9,134 nucleotides of DNA from an uncultured Eubacteriales bacterium (lineage in GTDB: Bacteria > Bacillota > Clostridia > Monoglobales > Monoglobaceae). The notes beneath the pieces are model-generated. The model had not been told where the DNA came from. It ran no database searches and saw only the letters and a list, made by a program, of their open reading frames with translations. Location of the stretch: assembly GCA_900542675.1 (NCBI GenBank), contig UQOT01000079.1:1-9134 (forward strand). The letters run 5' to 3'. The position numbers and the translations under genes were made by a program. Shown here in pieces: positions 1 through 6,645 of this stretch; the first letter of the stretch is position 1; every line of letters begins with the position of its first letter.

Positions 1-270
1 GCAGGAACAGACGAAATAATTTCAGAAAGCGAGGAAGATGAAGAAATGAAAGAGAGAATAAAGGAACTTGAAATCCGAATAGCCGCGATTGAAAATCCAA
101 TGATTTACGACTACATAGACGATAATATGCCAGACTGGGCGAGACCGACAATTCAGAAGCTCGTAAACAAAGGCTATCTTAAAGGCGGCGAAGACGGCAG
201 ACTCGGCTTGACAGAAGACTTAATGCGTATGCTTGTCATAAACGACCGTGCGGGTGTGTACTGGAAATAA
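1..270 (+). CDS. 3' end of a small or cell-wall/phage-type protein (5' partial)
   Basis: The frame is open from base 1 to the TAA at 268-270, giving 89 visible residues, so the start is probably outside the window. An ATG at 46, with a purine-rich GAGGAA about 9 nt upstream, is an alternative start that would give 74 aa. The first residues are acidic, followed by a charged helix (KERIKELEIRIAAIE). After that comes a compact module with MPDWARPTIQKLVNKGYLKG, then DGRLGLTEDLMRML and NDRAG. From memory, this W-A-x-P-T-I-x-K-L / G-x-L-x-G / L-T-E-D pattern is seen in the C-terminal tails of clostridial phage-type amidases and in small stand-alone proteins; it also loosely resembles an SLH repeat. 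I see no catalytic residues. No phage genes are visible downstream, so context does not help. The function is uncertain. Confidence 0.75.
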   Translation, partial: AGTDEIISESEEDEEMKERIKELEIRIAAIENPMIYDYIDDNMPDWARPTIQKLVNKGYLKGGEDGRLGLTEDLMRMLVINDRAGVYWK

Positions 271-275
271 TATTC

Positions 276-303
276 AAGGCGGAGCTACAAAGCTCCGCCT
301 TTT
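276..303 (+). terminator. Rho-independent terminator between convergent genes
   Basis: A perfect 11-bp stem (AAGGCGGAGCT pairing with AGCTCCGCCTT) closes an ACAA loop and is followed by TTTT. It sits 6 nt after the stop of the plus-strand gene. Read on the minus strand it also follows the AbrB-type gene, but there the T-run is weak (CTTGAATATT), so it should work best for the plus-strand gene. Confidence 0.9.
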
Positions 304-355
304 GAATTTGTTTGCACGATTTGAGGGTTAGGGTTGCCTCATATAAGAGTTTTTG

Positions 356-607
356 CTATTTTGATAATTCTTTTTTGCACTTTGCGCATATATGCTTTTC
401 GCCGAATTCTGTTAAGTCTTTTTCGCTGCCGCAAAATACGCACGACTTGGTGAACTTTTTGATAACAAACTTATCACCGTCCGTGTAAATCTCGACCGCA
501 ATCTTTTTCTTTCCTTTCTCATTGTCCATATCGAGAAGTCTACACATTTCCTTGGGCAAAACAACTCTGCTCTGCTTATCAAGATCTCGTACAATACCTG
601 TTTTCAT
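356..607 (-). CDS. AbrB/SpoVT-type DNA-binding regulator with C-terminal Cys4 motif
   Basis: An 83-aa protein. Residues 1-50 (TGIVRDLDKQSRVVLPKEMCRLLDM, then VEIYTDGDKFVIKKF; described here in parts) have the swapped-hairpin pattern of the AbrB/MazE/SpoVT family: R-x-L-D-x-x-x-R-V-V-L-P-K-E followed by a G-D-x-F-V-I-K strand. These proteins dimerise and bind AT-rich promoter DNA as transition-state or sporulation regulators. A second module has C56-x2-C59-x14-C74-x2-C77, a probable structural zinc-binding knuckle. The start is supported by AAAGGAAG (616-623) 8 nt upstream of the ATG. A strong promoter lies just upstream. It is 92 nt downstream of the fused germination gene on the same strand with no GC-rich terminator between, so read-through is possible. 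A role in controlling the germination genes is inference only. A MazE-like antitoxin is possible but no toxin gene adjoins it. Confidence 0.9.
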   Translation of the reverse strand: MKTGIVRDLDKQSRVVLPKEMCRLLDMDNEKGKKKIAVEIYTDGDKFVIKKFTKSCVFCGSEKDLTEFGEKHICAKCKKELSK

Positions 608-641
608 ATATATTACTTCCTTTCTGAATTATTATAGTTGT

Positions 642-670
642 ATCATAGCATATGTGTAAAATAATGTCAA
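642..670 (-). promoter_or_regulatory. Sigma-A promoter of the AbrB-type gene
   Basis: On the minus strand there is a perfect -35 TTGACA (665-670), exactly 17 bp, then -10 TATGAT (642-647). It lies 35 bases upstream of the ATG and 30 nt after the germination gene's stop. This allows the regulator to be expressed during growth independently of the sporulation-type genes upstream. Confidence 0.85.
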
Positions 671-692
671 GAGAACTTTGCAAATTTATGGG

Positions 693-709
693 AAATTTTT
701 TAAAAATTT
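693..709. repeat. 17-bp AT-only palindrome over a stop codon
   Basis: AAATTTTT-T-AAAAATTT is a perfect 8-1-8 palindrome that overlaps the stop codon of the fused germination gene. It has no G or C, so it would make a poor terminator hairpin. It could be an AT-rich site for a regulator, but nothing else in the sequence supports that. Confidence 0.4.
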
Positions 710-2742
710 GTCACAGTGAGGATTTTTGTGGTAATATCGACACTAAATTTGCTAATTTTTACAATATTTGCCTCAGTTTCGGAAGTGATTGAAGCCTTTG
801 CGGTTTTGCCGATTTCGAGTATATCGCATCCATTTGAGTAGATATAATCTGCAAGTTCGTTTAATTTGTCGTTTATTTCGCGGTTTAGGCTGTCCTTTGC
901 GCCGTTTGAAGTCATATTGTTTACCGGCTCTGCGGATATTGTGAGTTTTGCTGAGGAGTTGATGTTTCCATTTTCGGCAATTTCCGTTTGGATTTTGGGG
1001 CGTTTTGATTGTTTTAGGCGGTACGTCGTGCCGCTTTCGTCAGTATAGAACAGCGTCGGTTTCTTCACGTTACCGAGCAAAATATTTATAAGACGGCTGT
1101 CTTCGGAACTTATGTCTGCGGCGGAGCTTTTGCCCGAAAACAGCATTGTGCCGTTAAAGCCTGTGTCGTTGACTATCGGCAGGTGCGCATCTTTAAATTC
1201 GTCGCTCATATCGAACGTGAAGGTTCTAAGATCGGTCTGTACGGAGTCGAACGTTGAATCTTTGTCGAACATCAGCTCGTAGTGCCGCGCCGTGCTGTCC
1301 TCAAGTGACGGCTTTACCGAGGTGAGATAGCTAAGTGCGCTTATTTCCCGTACGGCGCAGACCGACGCTTCGGGGCGGACGTCCTCGACCTTTAGAAGGT
1401 CGGTGCAAATTTCGTGAGCCTTGCCGCTGTCTGTGAGCTTATCCGATATTACGAGCAGCTTAAGATGTGCAATTGACGGCGTTTTTCCCATATAGTTCGT
1501 AACACGGTTCAGCGCCTCAAAAATATTGTCGGCTTCAACTTTTACGTTATCGACTGTTTCGTTGCCTTCTTCTGAATTTTTGTCATCGGACGACGCGCTG
1601 CCGGCTGTGTCGGTATTTGTGTTTTCACCCGTGGCGAGCGGGTTTGAAAATTGAAAGGTATAGCTCAGCGCCTTAGTGGGTGCGTCGTCTTCGTTCGTGG
1701 TATCCTTGTCTGCTTCGGTTCCGCCCGGGTCTACGCCTATCGCAATCACAAACGCGGTGTCCTCGACTTCGCGCGAGTCATAGCAGCCGGTGAGAGTGAA
1801 TACCGTAAGCAATATAAGTGCGGCAGCAGCGGAGGAGGAGACGATTTTGCGCTTTTTAAAACCGAGTTTTTTAAGTGTGGTTACAGCAATATGCAGGGCG
1901 GAGCTAACGTATAATATAGTTGACTCAATTAATGCGAGGGTGTATACGGCGTCGGTTCTGATACCGAGCCTGCCGCCGGTTGAGAATTCCGAGAGGTATC
2001 CGAGTGGAAGTGACGCTTCCGAAAACGCCGATGAAGGCAGGGTCAGGAAGAATACCGTCATTACAGTTGAATAAAGCAGTATGCCGATTATTGCCGAGAT
2101 AAGTATTACAATCGCCGGGCTTTTGCCCGAACGTGTGGGCTTGTCGGCGGATAGGATGATAAAAACTGCGGGAAGTATTATGCCGGAAAATGAAGTAAGG
2201 TGTTTGAGTGAAGAATATACCGCGCTCCAAAGTCCGGCGCCGAAAATCGGAGCGGCGTTAAATACATCAATATATTTTATTCCGCTCAGTGTAACCGCTG
2301 TAATTCCGTAGACGACTATGGGAACACATATTCCTTGCAGCCGTGCGATTGAATATCCATCGCGCGTGCCGATATAAAACGCTGACACTGCGATTACCGC
2401 AAGTATCAGGATAATCGGCATATTCTGATATATAGATGTGTGTACTGCGCTAACTGATTGATAGAGAGTGTAAACAGCGCTGCACACGAAATATGCGAAT
2501 GCGGCGCACAGAAAAACCCTGTATATTTTGCGTTTTTTTATAAAACTGTATATTGCGCGCCTGAAACGGTATACGGAACAGAAAATTATCGCGGCTGCTG
2601 CCGTGCTCAGCCAGACGGCCGTAATTGCGCCGTCTCCCGCAGTTTTGATAAGTGCTGCCGAGGCACTGCCGAACAGTTTAATCAGGACGCAGTTAATCGT
2701 TATGCACGCGAGGGCAAATGTTGAGATTTTGTTATCGTTCAT
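700..2742 (-). CDS. gerAB-gerAC: Fused spore germinant receptor: GerAB permease plus GerAC lipoprotein
   Basis: A 680-aa protein combining two germinant-receptor subunits normally encoded separately. Residues 1-300 are a GerAB/APC-type permease, with helices near 7-28, 38-58, 76-98, 108-125, 136-155, 183-198, 209-234 and 264-290. Residues 291-320 (KKLGFKKRK, a hydrophobic run, then LTGC) form a typical lipoprotein signal with lipobox Cys320, standing where the ninth GerAB helix should be; a tenth helix is absent. Residues 321-680 are a full Ger(x)C domain: YDSREVEDTAFVIAIGVD opening, SIAHLKLLVISDK, and a long C-terminal alpha/beta part. The GerAC part is 361 aa, about normal; the GerAB part is about 50-60 aa short. 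Two D/E/S/T/N-rich low-complexity stretches (341-357, 372-396) interrupt the first GerAC subdomain. The ATG has an AAAGGA site upstream. It follows gerA by 18 nt, so one operon is likely. GerAB is the likely germinant-binding subunit; GerAC faces outside the inner membrane of the spore. Confidence 0.93.
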   Translation of the reverse strand: MNDNKISTFALACITINCVLIKLFGSASAALIKTAGDGAITAVWLSTAAAAIIFCSVYRFRRAIYSFIKKRKIYRVFLCAAFAYFVCSAVYTLYQSVSAVHTSIYQNMPIILILAVIAVSAFYIGTRDGYSIARLQGICVPIVVYGITAVTLSGIKYIDVFNAAPIFGAGLWSAVYSSLKHLTSFSGIILPAVFIILSADKPTRSGKSPAIVILISAIIGILLYSTVMTVFFLTLPSSAFSEASLPLGYLSEFSTGGRLGIRTDAVYTLALIESTILYVSSALHIAVTTLKKLGFKKRKIVSSSAAAALILLTVFTLTGCYDSREVEDTAFVIAIGVDPGGTEADKDTTNEDDAPTKALSYTFQFSNPLATGENTNTDTAGSASSDDKNSEEGNETVDNVKVEADNIFEALNRVTNYMGKTPSIAHLKLLVISDKLTDSGKAHEICTDLLKVEDVRPEASVCAVREISALSYLTSVKPSLEDSTARHYELMFDKDSTFDSVQTDLRTFTFDMSDEFKDAHLPIVNDTGFNGTMLFSGKSSAADISSEDSRLINILLGNVKKPTLFYTDESGTTYRLKQSKRPKIQTEIAENGNINSSAKLTISAEPVNNMTSNGAKDSLNREINDKLNELADYIYSNGCDILEIGKTAKASITSETEANIVKISKFSVDITTKILTVTNF

Positions 2743-2760
2743 AAATATTTTCCTTTCATC

Positions 2761-4254
2761 CTATTTGTCAATTTTCCATCTTCTGCTGTAGTGCGGTTGT
2801 TTTTTAGTGTTTTCAGGGTGGAGGTCGAGGGGGCGGTCCTCTTTCTTCCATATAGGTTTGACGTACAGTGAATTTGACGCGCGCGTATCAGCGAACGGAT
2901 TGGTCAGGAACGGCACGCCGAACGTCTTTGTCGAGGCGAGTGCGGCAAGGGTTATGGTTACAGCCGCTGTAAGCCCCAGCATACCCAACAGATATGCGGC
3001 GGCAATATATATAAACTTAATAACGCTCAGCGAGCGTGACAGGGGCAGAGTCGGTGTGGCAAACGCGCCTATACCGCCGATTGAGACAATTATAATCAGT
3101 ATAGGGCTTGCAATTCCGGCTTCTACAGCCGCCGAGCCGAGTATCAGTCCTCCTATGATGCCGAGCGTGCTGCCTATTGGGTTGGGCACACGGATAGACG
3201 CTTCTTTTATAAGCTCGAATGAAATTTCCATAAGCAAAAGCTCAAGTGCGAGAGTAAACGGTACGTTTTCTCGGCTTGCGGCAATGGTGACCAAAAGATC
3301 TGTCGGCAGGATTTCGGGATGATACAGCATAATGGCAAGAAACAGTCCGGGCAGCAGCACAGATAGTGACATACCGATAATTCTAACAAACCGCATCAGA
3401 TTTGCTTCAGGTACACGGACGTAGTTGTCCTCCGTCGCTTCGATAAGGTCGGCGGTAGTGGTCGGCAGGATTATTGCAAATGGACTTCCCTGTACGATAA
3501 TCGCAACCTTGCCGTCGGCGAGCATTGATGCGACTCTGTCCGGGCGTTCGGTTTTAAGTGTACGCGTTAGCGGAAAATAGGTGCTGTCCTCAATCATCAT
3601 TTCGACGTCGCTTGATGAGTAGATGTATTCGGTCTCAATCCCGTTTAGGCGGCGGGTGACCTCATCGACTATTTCGGTATTGGTTATACCGTCTATTGAT
3701 AAGACTGCGCACGGCGTTTTGCTTGTTCTTCCGACCGGAATATTTGTTGCAGTAACGTGCGGGTCCTTTAGTATTTTTCGCACCAGTGCAAGATTGGTCA
3801 TAATTGATTCGTTAAACGCCTCCTGCGGACCCGAGAGGCTGATTTCCTGCATAGGGGTATCAACCCCGCGTGAGTCCCAGCCTTTGATATCCGCAATAAA
3901 AGCACATTCGCAGCCGTCAACGAAGATTGCACACTCACCGTACGATACGCGCTCGCCGATATATTCAAGGCTCTCAGACTTTGAGACCGGCGCGACGGAG
4001 AGAATTTGTTTTAAGATAATATCTTCGGCAGGGTTTTCTAAGCAGTCATATTCGCGGCAAGTCAAAAGCGAGCGCATTACATCACGGTTTAAAAAGGTCT
4101 GGCTCGACATTCCGTCATAGTATATCAAAAATGCGCCGCGGGTTTCGTTTTTGAAATTTATGCTGAACTCGCGCAGGTTAAAGTCAATATTTTTATCCGC
4201 AGAGAACAGTTGTTTAACGCGCTCGGCGTTAACCGAAAGACTTGAATTAATCAT
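2761..4254 (-). CDS. gerA: Spore germination protein GerA (A subunit)
   Basis: A 497-aa GerA/SpoVAF-family inner-membrane protein, the A subunit of germinant receptors that trigger release of ions and dipicolinate on sensing nutrients. Residues 1-280 are the soluble N-terminal domain, including the family motif region around 139-164 (SLSGPQEAFNESIMTNLALV), usually R-G-P-x-E-x-F-x-E in relatives. The membrane part starts near 289, with helices about 289-311, 332-347, 361-385, 386-407 and 410-437. It contains the conserved FTLALELLLMEISFELIKEA and RVPNPIGSTLGIIGG segments. I place the start at 4254, not at an in-frame ATG at 4326: 4254 has GGGTGAT just upstream, which pairs with the extreme 3' end of 16S rRNA. 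The extra 24 codons are encoded by a short DNA repeat and have no ribosome site. It is the first gene of the germination operon, with the fused B/C subunit following after 18 nt. I could not identify a convincing forespore promoter. Confidence 0.95.
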   Translation of the reverse strand: MINSSLSVNAERVKQLFSADKNIDFNLREFSINFKNETRGAFLIYYDGMSSQTFLNRDVMRSLLTCREYDCLENPAEDIILKQILSVAPVSKSESLEYIGERVSYGECAIFVDGCECAFIADIKGWDSRGVDTPMQEISLSGPQEAFNESIMTNLALVRKILKDPHVTATNIPVGRTSKTPCAVLSIDGITNTEIVDEVTRRLNGIETEYIYSSSDVEMMIEDSTYFPLTRTLKTERPDRVASMLADGKVAIIVQGSPFAIILPTTTADLIEATEDNYVRVPEANLMRFVRIIGMSLSVLLPGLFLAIMLYHPEILPTDLLVTIAASRENVPFTLALELLLMEISFELIKEASIRVPNPIGSTLGIIGGLILGSAAVEAGIASPILIIIVSIGGIGAFATPTLPLSRSLSVIKFIYIAAAYLLGMLGLTAAVTITLAALASTKTFGVPFLTNPFADTRASNSLYVKPIWKKEDRPLDLHPENTKKQPHYSRRWKIDK

Positions 4255-4302
4255 AATAATCACCCGCGGTATTTTTCCCCAATAATAAGAATATAATGCA
4301 CA

Positions 4303-4364
4303 AACGTAGAGATTAGCGATTAGCAAATAGCGAATACTTACGCGTACTCCCTAATCTCTATGTT
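4303..4364. repeat. Short inverted-repeat element built on a GCTAATC heptamer
   Basis: A 62-bp element flanked by inverted arms: TAGAGATTAG (4307-4316) and its exact complement CTAATCTCTA (4351-4360). The pairing extends to 14 positions with one G-T wobble (4303-4316 against 4351-4364). On the minus strand the left arm continues as tandem 7-mers GCTATTT-GCTAATC-GCTAATC (4311-4331). A related copy is at 6757-6777. The size and arms suggest a tiny non-coding palindromic repeat; no target-site duplication is evident. Confidence 0.65.
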
Positions 4365-4391
4365 GACTAAACTTTATTTTAATATTATAAT
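4363..4391 (+). promoter_or_regulatory. Sigma-A promoter of the flavoprotein-gph operon
   Basis: -35 TTGACT (4363-4368), a 17-bp spacer, then a perfect -10 TATAAT (4386-4391), giving a 5' leader of about 32 nt before the ATG at 4430. The -35 box begins inside the last bases of the adjacent inverted-repeat element, so that repeat may have supplied part of the promoter. Confidence 0.85.
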
Positions 4392-4429
4392 TATTATAAG
4401 ACATATAATAATATCAGGAGGTAATTATT

Positions 4430-5059
4430 ATGAAGGTTTTATTAGTTAACGGAAGTCCGAAACCGGGCGGCTGTACATATACGGCGCTTAGTATTGTGGC
4501 TGAGGAGCTTAATAAAAACGGCGTTGAAACAGAGATTTTTCAGGTAGGAGCAAAGCCTGTGCGCGGCTGTATCGGCTGCGGTATGTGTGCAAAGTCGGGC
4601 AAGGGTCTCTGTCAATTTGATGACGACACGGTTAACGCAGCGATTGAAAAGTGCAAGACCGCTGACGGAATTATTGTAGGCTCGCCAGTTCATTATGCTT
4701 CGGCTTCGGGTGCGATAACGTCGTTTATGGACAGACTTTTCTATGCGGGCGGAGCGAACCTTAAGTACAAGCCCGGTGCTGCCATAGCGAGCTGCCGACG
4801 CGGCGGAGCTTCTGCAACACTCGACCAGCTGAACAAGTATTTCGGTATCAGCAATATGCCTATTGTCAGCTCAAACTATTGGAATATGGTTCACGGCAAC
4901 ACGCCCGAAGAGGTAATGCGCGACGAAGAAGGCGTTCAGACAATGCGCGTTTTAGGTACTAATATGGCGTGGATAGTAAAGGCGATTGACGCGGCTAAGC
5001 AAGCGGGAATAAATTCGCCTGAGCCTGAAGCGAAGATAAAGACTAATTATATAAGATAA
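4430..5059 (+). CDS. Flavodoxin-fold iron-sulfur flavoprotein / NAD(P)H-dependent FMN reductase-like
   Basis: A 209-aa protein of the NADPH-dependent FMN reductase superfamily. The N-terminus MKVLLVNGSPKPGG is the first strand and the FMN phosphate-binding loop. Residues 82-102 (IVGSPVHYASASGAITSFMDR) are the second flavin-binding segment. Between them is C47-x2-C50-x2-C53-x7-C61, which fits the compact C-x2-C-x2-C-x4-7-C motif that ligates a [4Fe-4S] cluster in archaeal and clostridial iron-sulfur flavoprotein (Isf). Isf-type proteins are soluble electron carriers implicated in O2/peroxide reduction and redox balance; the actual substrate here is unknown. The start is firm: AGGAGGT lies 7 nt upstream. 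It has its own strong promoter, and the HAD phosphatase follows after 31 nt, so the two are probably cotranscribed. Many proteins of this type are annotated only as flavodoxin family, and the cluster is an inference from the cysteine spacing. Confidence 0.92.
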   Translation: MKVLLVNGSPKPGGCTYTALSIVAEELNKNGVETEIFQVGAKPVRGCIGCGMCAKSGKGLCQFDDDTVNAAIEKCKTADGIIVGSPVHYASASGAITSFMDRLFYAGGANLKYKPGAAIASCRRGGASATLDQLNKYFGISNMPIVSSNYWNMVHGNTPEEVMRDEEGVQTMRVLGTNMAWIVKAIDAAKQAGINSPEPEAKIKTNYIR

Positions 5060-5087
5060 AACGGAGATATCTAAATAAACGGAGATA
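5059..5087 (+). repeat. Duplicated ribosome-binding segment before gph
   Basis: The 11-base string AAACGGAGATA occurs at 5059-5069 and again at 5077-5087, an 18-bp period. The second copy places GGAG 6 nt before the gph ATG and is the working ribosome site. The first copy is followed by no nearby start codon, so it looks like a small tandem duplication. Confidence 0.6.
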
Positions 5088-5090
5088 CAT

Positions 5091-5738
5091 ATGAAGAAAC
5101 TTTGTATATTTGACTTGGACGGCACGCTTGTTGACTCGATTGCTGACATTGCATTTGCGGTAAATCGAGGGCTTAGGATAATGAACCTGCCCGAGCAGCA
5201 GCTTGAAAAGTTTTATACATTCGTCGGTGACGGAATGAAAAAGCTGTGCGAGAGAGCGCTGCCTGACGGCGCAAAGAGCCGCGCAGATGAGCTGTCACAG
5301 TTGTACGGCAGCTACTATGTCGAGCACTGTTGCGTATTAACCAAGCCTTATGAAGGAATTTTTTCGGCGGTCGATAAAATAAAGTTCGCCGGAATAAAGA
5401 CGGCGGTATTGTCGAACAAGCCGCACGAACAGACTTTAAGCGTCGTAAACACTCTGTTCGGCGAAGATTATTTTGATTTTGTGTTGGGTCAGACCGCTTC
5501 ATTTAAGGTAAAACCCGACCCGGGTGCGCTTATTTATGTTATGGAAAAGCTCGGAGCGGACAGAACGGATACCGTGAATATAGGCGACTCCGACGTTGAT
5601 ATAATCCTCGGCAGGAATGCGGGTATTGACTCAATCGGGGTTAAGTGGGGCTTTCGCGGTGAAGCAGAGCTGATATCCGCCGGCTGCAAAAAAATTGCCG
5701 CAAAACCCGAAGATTTGTATGATTGGGTAATGGAATAA
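5091..5738 (+). CDS. gph: HAD-superfamily phosphatase, phosphoglycolate phosphatase-like
   Basis: A 215-aa HAD hydrolase of subfamily IA. All four motifs are present: DLDGT with nucleophile D8 and acid/base D10; Ser108 in TAVLSNKPHE; Lys141 in FKVKPDP; and GDSDVDI with Mg-binding D166 and D170. Residues about 15-85 form the helical cap. The GDSDVDI and KWGFRGEAEL segments and the overall length match the Gph/PGPase and pyrophosphatase PpaX-type group, which dephosphorylates 2-phosphoglycolate or similar small phosphoesters in the cytosol. Substrate cannot be fixed from sequence, so the symbol is by family resemblance. The start ATG has GGAG 6 nt upstream. It is 31 nt after the flavoprotein gene and ends just before a strong shared terminator, so it closes a two-gene operon. 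Confidence 0.92.
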   Translation: MKKLCIFDLDGTLVDSIADIAFAVNRGLRIMNLPEQQLEKFYTFVGDGMKKLCERALPDGAKSRADELSQLYGSYYVEHCCVLTKPYEGIFSAVDKIKFAGIKTAVLSNKPHEQTLSVVNTLFGEDYFDFVLGQTASFKVKPDPGALIYVMEKLGADRTDTVNIGDSDVDIILGRNAGIDSIGVKWGFRGEAELISAGCKKIAAKPEDLYDWVME

Positions 5739-5740
5739 AT

Positions 5741-5777
5741 AAATGCACGGTTTGCCTGTTTGGCAAACCGTGCATTT
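5741..5777. terminator. Bidirectional terminator between gph and mrp
   Basis: A perfect 16-bp stem (5741-5756 with 5762-5777) closes a TGTTT loop. It is followed by T-rich sequence on the plus strand (TTTT) and by TTTATTTATT on the minus strand. It starts 2 nt after the gph stop and ends 8 nt before the mrp stop, so it can terminate both convergent transcripts. Confidence 0.93.
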
Positions 5778-5785
5778 TAATATAC

Positions 5786-6607
5786 TTATATATTGAGTAC
5801 CGCCGCTATTGCACCGGGAACAATTTCTTCGGTGAGCTCCTCAATTTTGCCTTCGTCGCACTTCTCAGCGATTTCGGGGTCAATCGGGATTTTGTCAAGC
5901 ACCTTGATGTTGTGCGATTTCGCAATTTCCTCAACGTGGCTTTCGCCGAAAATATTAATTTGCTTTCCGCAGTCGGGACATTTTACATAGCTCATATTCC
6001 CTACAAGTCCGAGAATGGGGATATCCATAAGCTCAGCCATCTTGACCGCCTTAGCGACAATCATCGAAACAAGCTCCTGCGGGGAGGTGACGATGATTAT
6101 TCCATCAATCGGCAGCGACTGAAATACCGTGAGCGGTACGTCGCCTGTGCCCGGCGGCATATCAACGAACATATATTCCTCATTTTCCCAAAATACGTCT
6201 GTCCAGAACTGCTTAACAGTGCCCGCGATAATCGGGCCGCGCCATACAACAGGTTCGGTCTCATTTTCAAGCAGAAGGTTTATTGACATAATATCAACGC
6301 CGCCCTTGCTGGTCTCGGGCAGAATACCGAAGTCGCTGCCCTGCGCTTTGGTAGTAACGCCAAACGCTTTGGGAATAGACGGTCCTGTGATATCCGCGTC
6401 GAGTATAGCGGTTTTGTGACCCTTTTTCTGCATACCCGAAGCTAAAAGCGAGGTTACAAGAGATTTGCCGACTCCGCCCTTGCCGCTTACTATACCGATA
6501 ACCTTTTTAACGCTGCTGTATTGATTGAGATGAGCCCTAAAATCGGTTTCTCTTTCCGCACAGTCCTCACCGCACGATGAGCAGTCATGCGTACAATTTT
6601 CACTCAT
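5786..6607 (-). CDS. mrp: Mrp/NBP35-family ATP-binding Fe-S cluster carrier
   Basis: A 273-aa P-loop ATPase of the Mrp/ApbC/Nbp35 group, cytosolic scaffold or carrier proteins that pass [4Fe-4S] clusters to apo-enzymes. It has the deviant Walker A GKGGVGKS (residues 42-49), DADITGPSIPK (70-80), and VDMPPGTGD (148-156) as the Walker B/switch region. The C-x2-C pair C210/C213 (KCPDCG) bridges the dimer through a cluster in this family. The N-terminus carries a second group, C5, C9, C12 and C16 (C-x3-C-x2-C-x3-C), more compact than the ferredoxin-like N-terminal motif of eukaryotic Nbp35. There is no N-terminal DUF59 domain. The ATG has TAGGAG 9 nt upstream and its own sigma-A promoter. It is divergent from metF and convergent with gph, so it is monocistronic. 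The link to neighbouring Fe-S or cobalamin enzymes is only suggestive. Confidence 0.95.
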   Translation of the reverse strand: MSENCTHDCSSCGEDCAERETDFRAHLNQYSSVKKVIGIVSGKGGVGKSLVTSLLASGMQKKGHKTAILDADITGPSIPKAFGVTTKAQGSDFGILPETSKGGVDIMSINLLLENETEPVVWRGPIIAGTVKQFWTDVFWENEEYMFVDMPPGTGDVPLTVFQSLPIDGIIIVTSPQELVSMIVAKAVKMAELMDIPILGLVGNMSYVKCPDCGKQINIFGESHVEEIAKSHNIKVLDKIPIDPEIAEKCDEGKIEELTEEIVPGAIAAVLNI

Positions 6608-6645
6608 ATTTAAAATCTCCTAACATTTGAATTTTAACAAAGTAT

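Noticed and set aside
323..336. Telomere-like GAGGGTTAGGGTTG
   Set aside because: Only about two units, with no extension; treated as chance.
2807..3322. A 171-codon open frame on the plus strand opposite gerA
   Set aside because: It lies wholly inside a strongly conserved GerA gene, has no ribosome site and encodes nothing recognisable; it is a reverse-frame shadow.
4285..4320. A possible sigma-G promoter for gerA: CATTATA on the minus strand at 4292-4298
   Set aside because: The -10 fits CATnHTA, but no matching -35 is found 16-18 bp upstream, and AT-rich DNA gives such matches by chance.
4255..4326. An in-frame ATG at 4326 that would lengthen GerA by 24 residues
   Set aside because: There is no ribosome site before it, and the added codons come from the heptamer repeat. 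The ATG at 4254 has a GGGTGAT site and gives a family-typical length.
5723..6286. A 187-codon open frame on the plus strand opposite mrp
   Set aside because: It runs through a strong terminator and opposite a clear Mrp gene, with no family resemblance.
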